Shown here one piece after another: positions 1 through 11,090 of a stretch of 64,000 nt of DNA. A program made the position numbers and the translations under genes. The notes under the pieces were generated by a model. The model made no database searches, was not told where the DNA came from, and worked only from the letters and a program-made list of their open reading frames with translations. Every line of letters starts with the position of its first letter. The first letter of the stretch is position 1. The DNA is from Parasponia andersonii (lineage: Eukaryota > Streptophyta > Magnoliopsida > Rosales > Cannabaceae). The stretch is from the NCBI GenBank assembly GCA_002914805.1, contig JXTB01000003.1, positions 2,556,775-2,620,774 on the forward strand. The letters run 5' to 3'.

Positions 1-1348
1 GGAAATTGTGATTTGGATGCAAAAGTGTTATTTTGATAATAATTACAGTAGTGTATTTGTGAAAATATTAAGCTGAAATTTCTACTTTTATAAGGATCTT
101 ACACAATGCATCATTTTTGTTATTTTTAATTCTAAAAGTAATAATTTTAGAAAGATAACTCACAAATTGCTATTTTCGCAATCTAGGTCCAATGGAATAA
201 ACAAGGCCATATGCTTGAGAATTGATCAAATTTCTCACCGTGTATGTGTGTGCATCTGAGGATAATAAAGAAATGCAAAAGAAGAGTAGCATGCGTGTGC
301 ATATGTGAAGCAATAAAAAAAAGAAGGCATTCATATGGTGTGTATGCGCTTGTGGAGCAATATTAAATTGTAAAGCATTGCTTAATAAAATACACAATGC
401 GCAGGGAGAATGGATGAAATAATAAATAAAAGAAAAGTTGAAGATTAGTAAGTGCACGACACATTGGAAACGTGATACTGATTTTTTTGAATCAATTTGG
501 AATCGGGAAGAGCTTTATACGATGGTTTCAGACTCTATAAATAGAGTCCCATTTTCCTCGTTTAGACACACCAGGGGTTAGACAACTCTCCACGTCTGTC
601 TCCTTGTTTCATTCTCTCAACTTCTCTCTAGATTTTCGAGAGAATGGATTTTTATTCTGACTAATTATTTTAGGCAAAATTGCGAAGAAAGTAATATTGC
701 TTAGTTAGTTTATATTTTTATTTTGGATTTATCTAGGTGTGATTTTAAAATTTAAAATTTTATTTTATAAAATTCATATCTTTTGATTAATATTTCACTG
801 ATTTTATTTACATTTTTTTTTATAAATTTGGTTAATTTTATTTTTATATAGTAATTGTCTCTAGTTAAATTTGAGATTCAGGGTTCAATTTTTATTATGT
901 TATTATTTTTTGGATATCATCGATTTTAAGTAATCTTTAAGATAGAACTTGTATGCTTAATTGATTGAATTTTACAAAATAAATATGTGTAGTAAAAAAG
1001 AGCCTTATTATCTTATTTTCTTGTTACATGATTAGGATGTGAAGCCTGTAATTGAGTTATAGTATAAATTGAAGTAAGATTTAATTAATGAAACAATATT
1101 GTAATGCTTGTATATTTTGTCATATTATTTTCTGCAAAATTTTATAATATTGTTTGTGTCCCACTCAAAATCTTATTTTGATTTTATTTCTTGTGCTTAA
1201 TTTTACTTAACTTTTTTTTTAAAAATAATTTTGGTCATTATATTAACTTATTTTTTGCTGCCTTCTGAGATTAACACCTCAAACTTTCTATAACTACTAA
1301 AATACAATTTTGAGCGTAAATCACTTTGCTAAAAATAAATATGTCATC
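1..1348. other. AT-rich intergenic stretch, no gene
   Basis: I see no supported gene here. The sequence is strongly AT-rich with frequent stops in all frames. The only notable elements are a TATA-like palindrome at 531-548 followed by CT-rich DNA ending in a short inverted motif (about 600-650), a layout seen in promoters and in LTR U3/R regions. The stretch could be a decayed LTR, but I cannot find both ends. Confidence 0.6.
531..548 (+). promoter_or_regulatory. TATA-box candidate inside an 18-bp palindrome
   Basis: GACTCTATAAATAGAGTC is a near-perfect palindrome holding a consensus plant TATA box. About 30-100 bp downstream lies a CT-rich leader-like tract. No coding region follows, so it is more likely a relic promoter, perhaps of an LTR, than that of an active gene. 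Confidence 0.4.
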
Positions 1349-1506
1349 TGCCAACTAGGGCTAGCCCAGTTGGTACAAGGTTTGAAGGATGTGTGTATGA
1401 GTTTGGAGGGTCAGAGGTTCAAATCTTAGTAGAGTGTGTGTTATTTTCATTTAAATTTGTAGTAAGTAGTGGTCATTAGTTAAATTTCACCTTAATAAAA
1501 AAAAAA
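1349..1506 (+). mobile_element. tRNA-derived SINE with 15-bp target-site duplication
   Basis: The 158-bp body starts with a tRNA-like head. A-box-like TAGCCCAGTTGG lies at 1362-1373 and B-box-like AGGTTCAAATC at about 1415-1425, spaced as in RNA polymerase III internal promoters. An unrelated body follows and the element ends in an A-rich tail. It is flanked by a 15-bp direct repeat: AATAAATATGTCATC at 1334-1348 and AATAAGTATGTCATC at 1507-1521, with one mismatch. A-box, B-box, A-tail and long TSD together define a plant SINE mobilised by LINE reverse transcription. The small TSD divergence suggests a fairly recent insertion. The family name is not determined. Confidence 0.88.
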
Positions 1507-1521
1507 AATAAGTATGTCATC

Positions 1522-1967
1522 AAAGAAAAAAACAATAATGCAGAGATGAAAGGCTTGAACACTTGGTTCATAAAAGGTATAAAAGTACTCGAGGCATTGC
1601 TCAATCCAAAGAGCATGGCTAGCTACTCATACGAGCCCTCGCATGTTTTAAATGCCACTCGTCACTCAGTCAAATGCAGATAATCTACAGGGGCGATCGC
1701 GTAAAATTATGTCAGGAGTGTCGAAATTGATGGTGGGAGTTGCTGTTCAGTGTCAATCTTTTCATGGAGAAATAAGGCAATGGCGGTATTGGTTTCTTTT
1801 AATTGGTGACAGAAGTTGGGTCCATTAATGGTGAAGAGTTGGCCTGACTTGATGGAAGGACATTGAGTTCAATTGGAAGTACAGGATGCAACTTAATATT
1901 TTTTAGATTGCCACTTAATTCGTAGGCCATGGTAGTATGACGTGGGCTAACGTGTTATTTGGATGTT
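1522..1967. other. intergenic, no gene
   Basis: Mixed-composition DNA between the SINE and the copia element. I see no reading frame or repeat worth naming. The SINE inserted into this sequence, as its right TSD continues into it. Confidence 0.5.
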
Positions 1968-2648
1968 TGTTAGGGTTTGTGCCAGTAGATTTTGAATATT
2001 TGCTAAATTAGAAAAATGATATTTTTTTATTTAAATTTGTGCATAATTAATATGTTTTTAAATATCAAAAAATTCATAATTTATTTATATGACCAAAAAT
2101 TTAGTATATAAGTATTATATACAAGAGAATTTAATTTAGGAATAATAAATTAAATATAGTTTGTAATAATTAATTAAAGTTTTGGATATTTAATTAAGTA
2201 TTATTAGTACGGTAAATTAACAGTGAGAATGTAATAATTTTATCCGAACTATTGATGTATTGACATCACGTATTTTATATAATTTGATTATATAAGACTG
2301 GATTAGATATTATTTAAATCTCACATAAATTCTGTTAACTGTTGAGAGTTCAAATAATATTACTATATGAACATATGTATATCAATCTTAATCCTAAGTA
2401 GTTATAGACTACTATTTTTAATATTTTGTTATTTGACATACTTATTAAATGTTTTTTTTTTAAACAGATGGAAATATTTGTATTTTGGGAACATAATGAG
2501 ATGAGTAGCTGGGAATGTAACTTATAGATATGGAATCCATTCCTTCCATCAGGAAGTTAGAAAGATGACTTCCTTGTATATTGATTCAGGACTTGAACAG
2601 TTTGAGTACTTAATTTATAATAGATTTATAAATTAATTGTTCATTAGA
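1968..2648 (+). repeat. 5' LTR of copia-A, truncated
   Basis: Begins TGTTAGGGTTTGTGCC and aligns along its length with the 3' LTR starting at 6416 (TGTTAGGATTTGTACC). Shared blocks include the run around 2190-2230 that matches 6640-6680. The two copies differ at many positions, so the insertion is old. Homology stops at 2641-2648, where the 3' copy goes on (7104-7112) but this copy switches into gag coding sequence. The missing part would hold the promoter and the primer-binding site, so this copy should be unable to drive transcription. Confidence 0.85.
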
Positions 2649-2649
2649 G

Positions 2650-3482
2650 CTAAACATGAAAGGATGGAGACTACGTATGAGATAATGGAGTCTCTCTAGG
2701 CCATATTTAGGCAATAATCTGAACAATCTTATCACGACGCCATTAAAAAGGCTATGAATACAAAGATAAAGAGAGGAACTTCAGTGAGAAATCATGTTTT
2801 GAATATGATCAATTACTTTGGAGAGGCTGAAGTTCACGGGGCTATGATCGATGACCGCACCCAAGTGAATATGATTTTAGAGTCATTCTTACCTGATGTT
2901 TTTCAGTTCAAGAGCAATTATGTTATGAACAAGAAGAATTATATGATAACTCAACTGCTCAACGAACTACAAACATTCGAATCAATATCAAAAGATAAAG
3001 GTAAAGATATCCTAACAACTGTTGCTGAAATAAATATTACAGAAGAAAATCCCTCAACTTCTAATAAAAACAAGAAGAGAAAGTACAAGGGTAGCTCTGG
3101 GTCTAAGTCTAAAAAGAGCAAGAAGGGCAGCACAGGCACCCAGAAGAACAACTCTAAGAACAAAAAGCCTAAGGGAAAATATTTTCACTGCGGAGTTGAT
3201 GGGCATTGGAAGAGAAACTATAACAAGTATCTCTCCGAATTAAAAAATAAGAAGAAAGGTAACTGCGTTTTACTTGTTCTAGAAGCTTGTTTAGTAGAAG
3301 AAGATTTATTTAATATATCTCCTTGGATAGTCGATTTAGGGGCCATTAATCATGTTTGTTTTTCTTTTCAGATGCTTAGTTCTTCAAGGAAGCTTACCGA
3401 TAAGGAATTCACGATGAGAGTGGATAATAGAGCCAAAATTTTAGCAAAGCAGTGGGAGTCGTTCATCTTCATTTTAGAATAA
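2650..3482 (+). pseudogene. copia-A gag-protease fragment
   Basis: The first readable gag codons (KHERMETTYEIMES) begin at about 2652 and run, with two early stops, into an open frame from 2754 to 3482. It contains the UBN2-type gag segment, a lysine/serine-rich linker (about 3060-3170), a damaged zinc knuckle and the start of the protease. In the knuckle (about 3178-3225), two positions that should be cysteine are tyrosine (YFHCG...HWKRNY), so zinc binding should be lost. The protease motif reads WIVDLGA rather than the usual WI-DSGA, with the serine after the catalytic aspartate replaced. The N-terminal third of gag is absent because of the deletion at 2648. Not functional. Confidence 0.82.
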
Positions 3483-3659
3483 TTTTTTTTTATTGAACAA
3501 TGTTTATTTTAATCCTAGTTTTCGTAGGAGTTTGATTTTTTATTTCAAGACTATTTGAACAAATGTTTGGTGTTTCTTTTCTTAATAATGAGATTATTAT
3601 TTTTAGAAATGGTTTAAATGTTTGTTCTGTGAAAATAGAGAATGGATTTTATATGTTAA

Positions 3660-4600
3660 GCCTGGATGAACAATCATTTCTTAATACTGAAACGTTTAAA
3701 GTAGAACATCCTAAACCTAAAAAGTAAAAAGTTTCTCATGATGACGATACATATATTTGGTACCATAGGTTAGGGCATATCAATCTAGATAGGATATACA
3801 GACATGTAAAGGATGATCCTCTAAGAGAGCTAAAATTTGTCACTCTATCAGTTTATGAATCTTGTCTAGAACGAAAAATGACTAAGAGTTCTTTCTCAGT
3901 AAAGGGAGAAAGGGCCAAAGAACTGCTTGAGCTTTGCATAGGGATGTATGTGGTCCATTGAATGTACAAGCAAGAGGTGATTACGAATACTTTGTCACAT
4001 TTATTGATGATTATTCACGATATGGATATGTGTACCTAATGCAAAAAAAATCTGAAACCTTTAAAAAGTTCAAAGAATTCACAGCAGAAGCTGAAAAGCA
4101 ATTAAGTAAGTCATTAAAAACTCTTAAATCAGATCGAGGAGGTGAATACCTTGATAATGAATTCAAGGGTCACTTGCTAGAGAATGGCATCCTATCCCAG
4201 CTCATAACACCTGGAGCACCACAACAGAATAGTGTTGCAGAAAGAAGAAACTGAACATTGCTTGATATGGTTAGATCAATGATGAGCTACTCTTCCCTAC
4301 CACTATCATTTTAGGGTTATGCAATATAAACCGCTATTTACATTTTAAATGTAGTATCTTCCAAGTCTATTTAAAAGATACCTTTAGAGTTGTGGAATAG
4401 GCGTAGACCTAGTTTACATCATATTCGCATATGAGGGTGCCCAACACATATACTGAAAGAAAAGATTAGAAAGCTAGAATTACATACAGAGGTTTGTTTA
4501 TTTATAGGTTATCCAAAAGGCACAAGGAGAGGTTTGTTTTATAGTCCTTAAGAGAAAAAGGTATTTGTATCAATAAATACCACTTTTCTTGAAAATAACT
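3660..4600 (+). pseudogene. copia-A integrase region
   Basis: A pre-integrase segment around 3740-3900 contains a YHRLGHIN-type motif. The integrase core is open from 3934 to 4254. The DDE triad can be followed: D in HRDVCGP (about 3940), D in SDRGGEY (about 4130), E in SVAERRN (about 4240). The reading frame then stops just after the glutamate motif, and the C-terminal part is broken by further stops up to about 4600. Integrase would insert the cDNA into the genome; here it is truncated and cannot be made as one polypeptide. Confidence 0.8.
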
Positions 4601-4602
4601 AT

Positions 4603-6401
4603 ATGACAGATTTCAAACCTCGAAGTAAAGTTGTAGTAGAGGAATTACTTTCTGATCAGATTAGACCACTACCGATAACAATTGTTGAATGTCAAAATTA
4701 TGAGACCATTATTCCAGATCAAAATACTTTAGCAATTCGACATAGTAGGAGGGTTATTAGATCACCTGCTCACTACAGAGAAGTTGAAGAAGTACACGTT
4801 GCTATTTTCGATAGTAGCCAAGATGATCCATTGACATACAAACATGCAATGGAAGATTCTGATAAAGAAAAATGACAAAAGGCTATGAACTAAGAAATAG
4901 AATCTATATATTCTAATTCTGTCTGGGAACTTGTGGATCCACGTGAAGATATCAGGCCTATTGGATGTAAATGGATTTATAAAAGAAAAAGAGGTATAGA
5001 TAGAAAAATTGAAATATTCAAGGCTAGGTTAGTGGCAAAGGGTTATATCCAAAAAGAGAGAGTTGATTATGAAGAGACTTTCTCGCCAGTAGCCATGCTT
5101 AAATCCATATGTATTTTCTTATCTATTGCTGCATGTTTAGACTATGAAATATAGCAAATGAATGTCAAGATGACTTTTTTGAGTGGCTAGATTGAAGAAG
5201 CATCTATATGGTGTAACCAGAATATTTTGTTACTACATGCCAAGAGCAGAAAGTCTGCAAGCTACTTAGGTCTATTTACGAACTTAAGCAAGCTTCAAGA
5301 TTATGGAATCTAAGATTTGATAAGATGATTAAATCTTATGGTTTCGATCAAAATGTTGATGAACCTTGTGTATACAAGTACATCAAAGATAAAATTATGG
5401 TCTTTCGAGTTCTTTATGTAGATGATATTTTGCTCATTGGGAATGATGTTGAAATATTGTCTACTGTAAAGAAGTGGCTAGCTGAGCAATTCCAAATGAA
5501 AGATTTAGGAGAAGCAAGTTATGTTCTTGGGATCGAAATTATTCGAGATCGCAAGAATAAACTTTTGGCATTATCTCAAACTTCTTATATTGATAAGGTA
5601 TTCATTCGTTTTTCGATGCAAAACTCTAAGAAAGGACAATTACCTTTTTGATATGGAGTTATCATTTCCAAAGAGTAATGTCTTAAGACACTTCAAGAAG
5701 AAGAGGATATGAGACAAGTTCCTTATGCATCTGTAGTTAGTGGCCTTATGTATGCTATGTTGTATACTAGGCTTGACATATGCTACAAAGTAGGAATAGT
5801 CAGTCATTTTCAATCAAATCCAGGATTAGATCATTGGATAGCACTAAAGCATATTCTCAAGTATCTTAGGAGAACGAGAAATTATATGTTGGTTTATTTA
5901 AGTCAGGACTTGATTCCTACTGGTTACACTAATTCTGATTTTCAAGCAGACAAAAATACTCGAAAGTCGACGTCTAGGTCAATATTCACTCTTGGTAGTG
6001 GAGCCGTTATCCGGAGAAGTGTTAAACAACCCAGTACTGTAGATTCTACTATGGAAGCAAAATACATAGCAGCTTGTGAAGTAGCTAAAGAAGCAGTTTG
6101 ACTCAGAAAGTTCTTTGCTGATTTGAAAGTTATTCTAAATATGGATAAGCCATTGACTTTATACTATGACAACATTAGAGCAGTGGCGAATTTAAAAGAA
6201 CCAAGAAATCAAAAAAGAGGAAAGTATAGAGAGAGGAAGTATCATCTAATTAGAGAGATAGTACATCAAGGAGACGTGGCCATTGTGAAGTTAGCATCCG
6301 AAAATGATATTGCTGATCATTTTACAAAATTGCTTCCAGCGAAAACTTTTGATAGTCACTTGGAAGATCTAGGATTGAGATACATGTCTCACCTACTTTA
6401 G
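4603..6401 (+). pseudogene. copia-A reverse transcriptase-RNase H region
   Basis: Pieces in different frames follow the copia pattern: a linker (4603-4875), RT N-terminus with GCKWIYKRK and ARLVAKGY (4933-5154), RT palm with YVDDILLIGND (about 5415-5450), then RNase H with RLDICY, a TNSDFQADKNTRKSTS segment and a C-terminal DHFTKLLP motif near 6315. The YVDD catalytic motif is intact, but stops at about 5152, 5650 and 6099, together with frame changes, separate the blocks. RT-RH copies element RNA into DNA in other family members. This copy is dead, but identifiable as the copia class with gag zinc-knuckle KGKxFHCG-type architecture. Confidence 0.83.
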
Positions 6402-6413
6402 GGCAAGTGGGAG
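6401..6413 (+). other. copia-A polypurine tract
   Basis: GGGCAAGTGGGAG lies immediately upstream of the 3' LTR start, two bases before TGTTAG at 6416. It is the usual plus-strand priming site of copia elements and fixes the LTR boundary. Confidence 0.8.
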
Positions 6414-6415
6414 AT

Positions 6416-7112
6416 TGTTAGGATTTGTACCCTAAAAGTATATATATTTTGGATATTTGCTGAATTAATAAAATGACATTTTCTATTTCAATTTGGATAT
6501 AATTTGTATGTCTTTAAATATCAGAAAATCCCTAGTTTATTTATGTGATCATAAATTTAGTATATAAGTGTTATATTCAAGAGGATTAAATTTATGGATA
6601 ATAAACTAAATATAATCCTTAGTAATTAATTAAAGTTTTGGATCTTTAATTAAGTATTATTAGTACGGTCCATTAACATTGAGAATGTAATAATTTTATC
6701 CGGACTATTGATGTGTTGACATCACAATAGAGGTATTTTATATAATTTGATTATATAAGATTGGACCAGATATGATTTGAATCTCACATAAATTCTGTTA
6801 ACTATTGAGAGTTCAAATAATATCACTAGATGATCATATGTAGATCAATCTTAATCTTGAGTAGTTATAGACTATTATATATAACATCATGTTATTTGAC
6901 ATACTTGTTAAAGGTTTATTTTTTAAACAGATCGAAATATTTGTATCTTGGGAGCATGATGAGATGAGTAGCTGAGAATGTAACTTACAGATATGAAATC
7001 CATTCCTTCCATCAGGAAGCTAGAAAGATGACTCCCTTGTGTATTGATTCAAGACTTGAACAGTTTGAATACTTAATTTATAATAGATTTATAAATTAAT
7101 TATTCATCAGAG
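6416..7112 (+). repeat. 3' LTR of copia-A (confirmed part)
   Basis: Starts TGTTAGGATTTGTACC right after the polypurine tract. The part to 7112 is matched by the 5' copy. Sequence beyond this is probably still LTR, because the 5' copy was cut at that point by a deletion. The likely continuation runs AT-rich to about 7960 with a TATA-like stretch and a small duplicated motif (CTCCATAACTTAGA at 7886 and 7911). Confidence 0.78.
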
Positions 7113-7677
7113 AATCAATAGTGCACAAGGATAAAGATGTAATTGGAGAGGTAAACAGAACATAACCTAGCTCCAATTATGACTTGTCTATGGAGGATTG
7201 AATTACATGTAATGATTAAATCGATGGACTGATCACTATTTTTTGAGTAAATTAAGTTTGTAATTTTAAGAGTGCAATTCCAGATTTTTAGTAGAGTAAT
7301 ACTAGAATTAATAAATTAGACAAATTGATTAAAGAATTTAATTAATTGTCATAATTTATTAGAACTTGAATTATAAGTCCATAGGTCTCCAATTCCACCT
7401 CTTACAAACACTGTACTAGATATTACATTATTTCTATTACTGCACACTTTGTCGAGATAAATAGTTTATTTATATGTAATTAATAATAATTAATTAATTA
7501 ATTAAATTTATAGAGAGATAAGTTTCATAGTTTGTTTAAATTTTGAATTTAAAAATATCTAAATATTAGATAATTGGATAAATAGAAATTAGGAAACTGA
7601 CTGAAAGTAAAATATTTTTTTAATTATCTGCTAGTTTATATATATATATTAATTAATTAATTTGATTAGTTAATTTA

Positions 7678-7680
<3 letters not shown>

Positions 7681-7716
<36 letters not shown>
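7681..7716. repeat. (AT)n microsatellite
   Basis: An uninterrupted run of about 17-18 AT dinucleotides. It sits in the probable 3' LTR extension of copia-A. Confidence 0.9.
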
Positions 7717-7717
<1 letters not shown>

Positions 7718-8583
7718 CGCTTTACGTCTAAGAATAAAAGGTTACGTTTTTTTTGGTTTCGGAAACATATATATGTATATATATGTTAATTAATTTATTT
7801 ATTAATAAATAAATATTTATATATATACAAAGGAAACCTAACAGATACGAATACATTAGGTATTAGGTATTATTTTCTACAGAGTCTCCATAACTTAGAA
7901 AAAGAAAAAACTCCATAACTTAGAGAGAAAAAGAAAAGAGTATATTCTCTACGTAACAACAAGAAATAAGAAATAAGAAGGTAAGAGCTGTTCTCGCATT
8001 AGTTTCTGCAACCTATGCCAAGTCTTTATGGTTGGTTTTGTAGCACGCCTTTTATTAGTCTCCATTTGGTCCCACCATGTAATAGCACTGCCTTTGAACT
8101 GGTAGACCACCAGCTTCAATTGTTTTACTTGAGGAATTTCCATATAATCTACAAAACTCTCTACAATGCGAGGCTAATCAAAAAAATATTCAATACCCAT
8201 GGTACCATGAAAACGTAGGAATATCCATTAATTTAATCTTATAATCGTTAGAATAATGAAGACGGGGGTTTTGGTCTTGATGGTACCTTTATACATCTTC
8301 GATCCATGCTTCAACGGCATTGTCGGAATCTGAGGTACTAATTCAACTCGAACGCCAACCAGGTTGATGCTCACGCTTGCGAACCACGGATGCCCGCCCA
8401 CAAAGTAGTTCTCGCTTCCTGTCTCGATCACTGGTTGTTTTGAGCCGTGTCGCTTTCATCAATGGCCCTTGTTAATCTTGTCCGAACTTCTCGCATGAAT
8501 TCATCGAAGCACTGGTGAATATCACGGGTAAAGTTGTCGATACGAAGCTCAAGTCCATTGACTGCAAGGCCTGTACTTAAGGC

Positions 8584-9792
8584 TGTAAGAATTAAATTAA
8601 CAATTGCATGCAAAATATATAAGGTTACAAAAATATTTAACAAAGGTTTACAATAAACTTTAAAACAAAATTTAAAGTTACCAAAAGTTTGGTCCACACT
8701 TCAATGGAATTTCAGTAGTACTTCGGAAACACTATTACCGTTGAGGCCTGTGTAGGACACAGTGTCCTTAAAACTGATTCGTTCCCTCCACTAGAATGCT
8801 TGAAGACTTTAGCTAGCATCAATTTCCCAGGATACAACGACAAAGAGTGGTAGGCAAAACACCAATATCTCCACTCTAGGAACTGGATAGTTTTGAACTC
8901 CAACACACTAAGAACTCTAGCTACGAAATTCCTAAACACTCGAAGAACTTCAGCTAGTAAACTCAAGAACTTAAGAACATTCGAAAAACTAGAGAAATTG
9001 AGAGAGGGCAGTAGAGAGAAATCAGAGTGGGGAAGCTCTCCTTTTATAGTCAGTTGGAGTGGGAGGTTATAGACTATACTTTCAATTGGAATAAATCCAA
9101 TAAAGCCAAATATGGCTGTTACATGGCCAAAAAACGGCTAGCACTAATGCTTGATAGAATGGGAGATTTCTAGAACCTCCTCCATGGCTGTTACAAAGCC
9201 AAAGCAGTTTTCTAAAGGAAAATGCTTACATGTAACTGACCATTGAATTGAAGCAAAATTAAAAAAAAAATAATCTAATCTGTAGCAAAAGATTGGGCTT
9301 ACAATAGTCCAAGTTTTCAACCTGACATTCGTGTCCGCAGGTGCGGGCACACACGAGTCCATGTAAATTCAGACCCAAGCTCGATGATTTGCACCCCTCT
9401 TGTGCATGCCTGAGAGAGCATCTGTGGTTGTTATTCTTACCACCATCACAAAACATGGCTTTATATAAACTACTAGGAATAAGCTTCTCCCACTAATGTG
9501 AGACTTCTTGTTTTTCATTTCATTTTTCAATTCCAATGGTACACTTTTGAGCGACAATTTCTCATTCATCCGTGCACCATTTTGAGCGTGTGAATATACG
9601 AAATCGATATCCTCCCGGAGGAGAACAAAAATTCACCAAGATCTTTCATCAATAAGATATAAGTTCCACTCAATTTTTAGCTTCAAAATGGTTCATGAAA
9701 ATGAGTTTTATAACAATTTTAATCTTTATAAATTACTTGGGCTTCCAAGCCTAAGCTAAGCCCATATTCAATTCTTAGCCTATTTTCTAACA
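8584..9792 (-). mobile_element. solo LTR, 1209 bp, TSD AAGGC
   Basis: Begins TGTAAGAATT and ends TTCTAACA on the plus strand, giving short inverted termini and the TG...CA ends. It is flanked by AAGGC at 8579-8583 and 9793-9797. A TATA box reads on the minus strand (9040-9049) followed by an AG-rich leader, so the LTR is minus-oriented. It lies inside the gypsy gag remnant, whose frame is continuous once the LTR and one TSD copy are ignored. It arose from a complete element by LTR-LTR recombination. I cannot assign the family. Confidence 0.88.
9040..9049 (-). promoter_or_regulatory. LTR TATA box
   Basis: CTATAAAAGG on the minus strand, inside the solo LTR, about 400 bp from its minus-strand 3' end. 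A purine/pyrimidine-rich leader follows in the transcription direction. It is the probable LTR promoter. Confidence 0.6.
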
Positions 9793-9860
9793 AAGGCTTG
9801 CCATTAATGGAGCAGGCAAACACTGTTGCCTGTGGATGCCATCGAGCAAAGAGGAACCTG

Positions 9861-9874
9861 GGCTCTTATTACCA
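9861..9874 (-). other. decayed primer-binding site of the gypsy remnant
   Basis: On the minus strand TGGTAATAAGAGCC resembles the tRNA-Met-complementary TGGTATCAGAGC used by many plant LTR elements. It sits 20 bp upstream of the gag start at 9842, the expected place. The 5' LTR should lie above 9875, but I cannot outline it. Confidence 0.5.
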
Positions 9875-11090
9875 CTTGATAAAAGGGGTCAATAGAGAAA
9901 ACTCTCAAATGGAACTATTTCCGTCCTGCAATATGATCATATTATATAGTCGTATACGTGGCACGACATGAGTTTAGTACTCTGCCTTATAAATTTATAA
10001 CATTTATGCTTCTGTTAACTTGCAGTGTCTTAAAGTTAATTGTTGATCATCAGGCCTAGGGAACAAAGAGACAACCAACATATTGTTATATAATGTAATA
10101 CTAATGATCACTTTAGTGGTCTCTAAATTATCGAAAAATTTTCATTTTTGTTCTTAAACTTCTAAAATTGTTCTATCAAAATTATCTTGAATTCAATGTT
10201 TCATCAATGATTTCATACAACAATTAAAATCCAGTGTTAGTCTCTAAATTTTACTAGAATAAAGATAAATTAAGACACTAAAATTTTGCACAAAAAATTT
10301 ACACAAATATATTTTTTTTACATAATTTTAAATAATGTGATCTTATACTAAGATAAGAGGTAGTTGAAATGCATGCCGTGTTATCTATCTTAATTTTTTG
10401 ATGTAAATTTAGTATCTCTATCATTATTCATTTTTATATAATATATATTTCATTTTCAGTTAATTAGCAGTTAACAAAAAATGTTAAAAAAGACAAATGG
10501 AGAGTAATTTTAAAATTTGAGAACAAAAATAAAGCTTCAAAGTTAAAGAACTTCTACTAATTTAGGAAACTAGGCTGAATAGCAGTTTGAAGATTATATT
10601 AGATTCCCAGCTGGCATGTTTTATTTGTATTTTTTTTTTCATTTTTAAAGATTACTGCTATAAAACTATTAATTAAGAGTTTGTTAGAACTGCTTTAATT
10701 AGTGTTCGTTTTTTTTTTTTTAATTTTCTTAAAAAATTTTTGGTATCTCAAAATCTTCATTGGGTCAAAATGTTAATTGGGTCAGAATAAGTAAGTAATA
10801 AATCGCTGGGTGCTATAGCATCCTATCCACTTATTAATCGATAAAGACAATATGCATAGGGAAGTCGAATGAAAAATAGAAAATTAAGAAAATTCGGTAC
10901 CTATACACCTAGCCAATATACAATTCTTGATACTATGAAAACAACTTTGATATAATTAATGAAGACACCATTGCCATAAATGTGTAAAGAGAGATCCAAA
11001 ATCTGATTTTAATAATTTCTCTACTTAATTTTTTTGACTTTTTGAGATGCAAAATTATTAATTAAATCTTTATATTTAGAATTGGCAGAA
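9875..11090. other. AT-rich intergenic stretch, no gene
   Basis: No supported coding region. The first part may contain the decayed 5' LTR of the gypsy remnant. The rest is AT-rich with T/A homopolymers and no recognisable element ends. Confidence 0.5.

Larger units (their letters stand above)
1968..7960 (+). mobile_element. defective Ty1/copia retrotransposon (copia-A)
   Basis: The element reads left to right as truncated 5' LTR (1968-2648), gag from its middle onward, protease, integrase, reverse transcriptase, RNase H, polypurine tract (6401-6413) and 3' LTR from 6416. The order PR-IN-RT-RH is diagnostic of Ty1/copia. Many in-frame stops and frameshifts break the polyprotein. The 5' LTR, primer-binding site and start of gag have been fused by a deletion: LTR homology stops at about 2648 and gag begins at once. 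The right end is not fixed. The 3' LTR continues past 7112, probably to about 7960, where a TATA-like region (about 7800-7830) and a repeated AG-rich leader resemble the LTR downstream half that the 5' copy lacks. I did not find a TSD. Confidence 0.85.
7985..9842 (-). pseudogene. Ty3/gypsy gag remnant split by a solo LTR
   Basis: The minus strand encodes parts of a Ty3/gypsy gag. A start codon lies at 9842 just below a decayed tRNA-Met primer-binding site (9861-9874). The N-terminus runs 9842-9798, is interrupted by the solo LTR 8584-9792 plus its TSD, and resumes at 8583 in the same frame (GLELRIDN...FDEFMREVRTRL). Further on, about 8230-7985, are the capsid motifs DYMEIPQVKQLKLVVYQFKG, AITWWDQ and a tryptophan-rich linker typical of Retrotrans_gag. 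Stops and frame changes occur between 8430 and 8150. Protease and pol are absent. The element is a relic older than the solo LTR it hosts. Confidence 0.72.

Noticed and set aside
170..457. 95-codon minus-strand frame rich in Phe/Leu
   Set aside because: Composition-driven; no domain, no promoter and no conserved pattern.
2951..3163. 70-codon minus-strand frame
   Set aside because: Antisense shadow of the lysine/serine-rich part of copia-A gag.
8712..9569. Several minus-strand frames of 65-84 codons
   Set aside because: All lie within the solo LTR; they do not share motifs with any gag or pol and overlap the LTR promoter.
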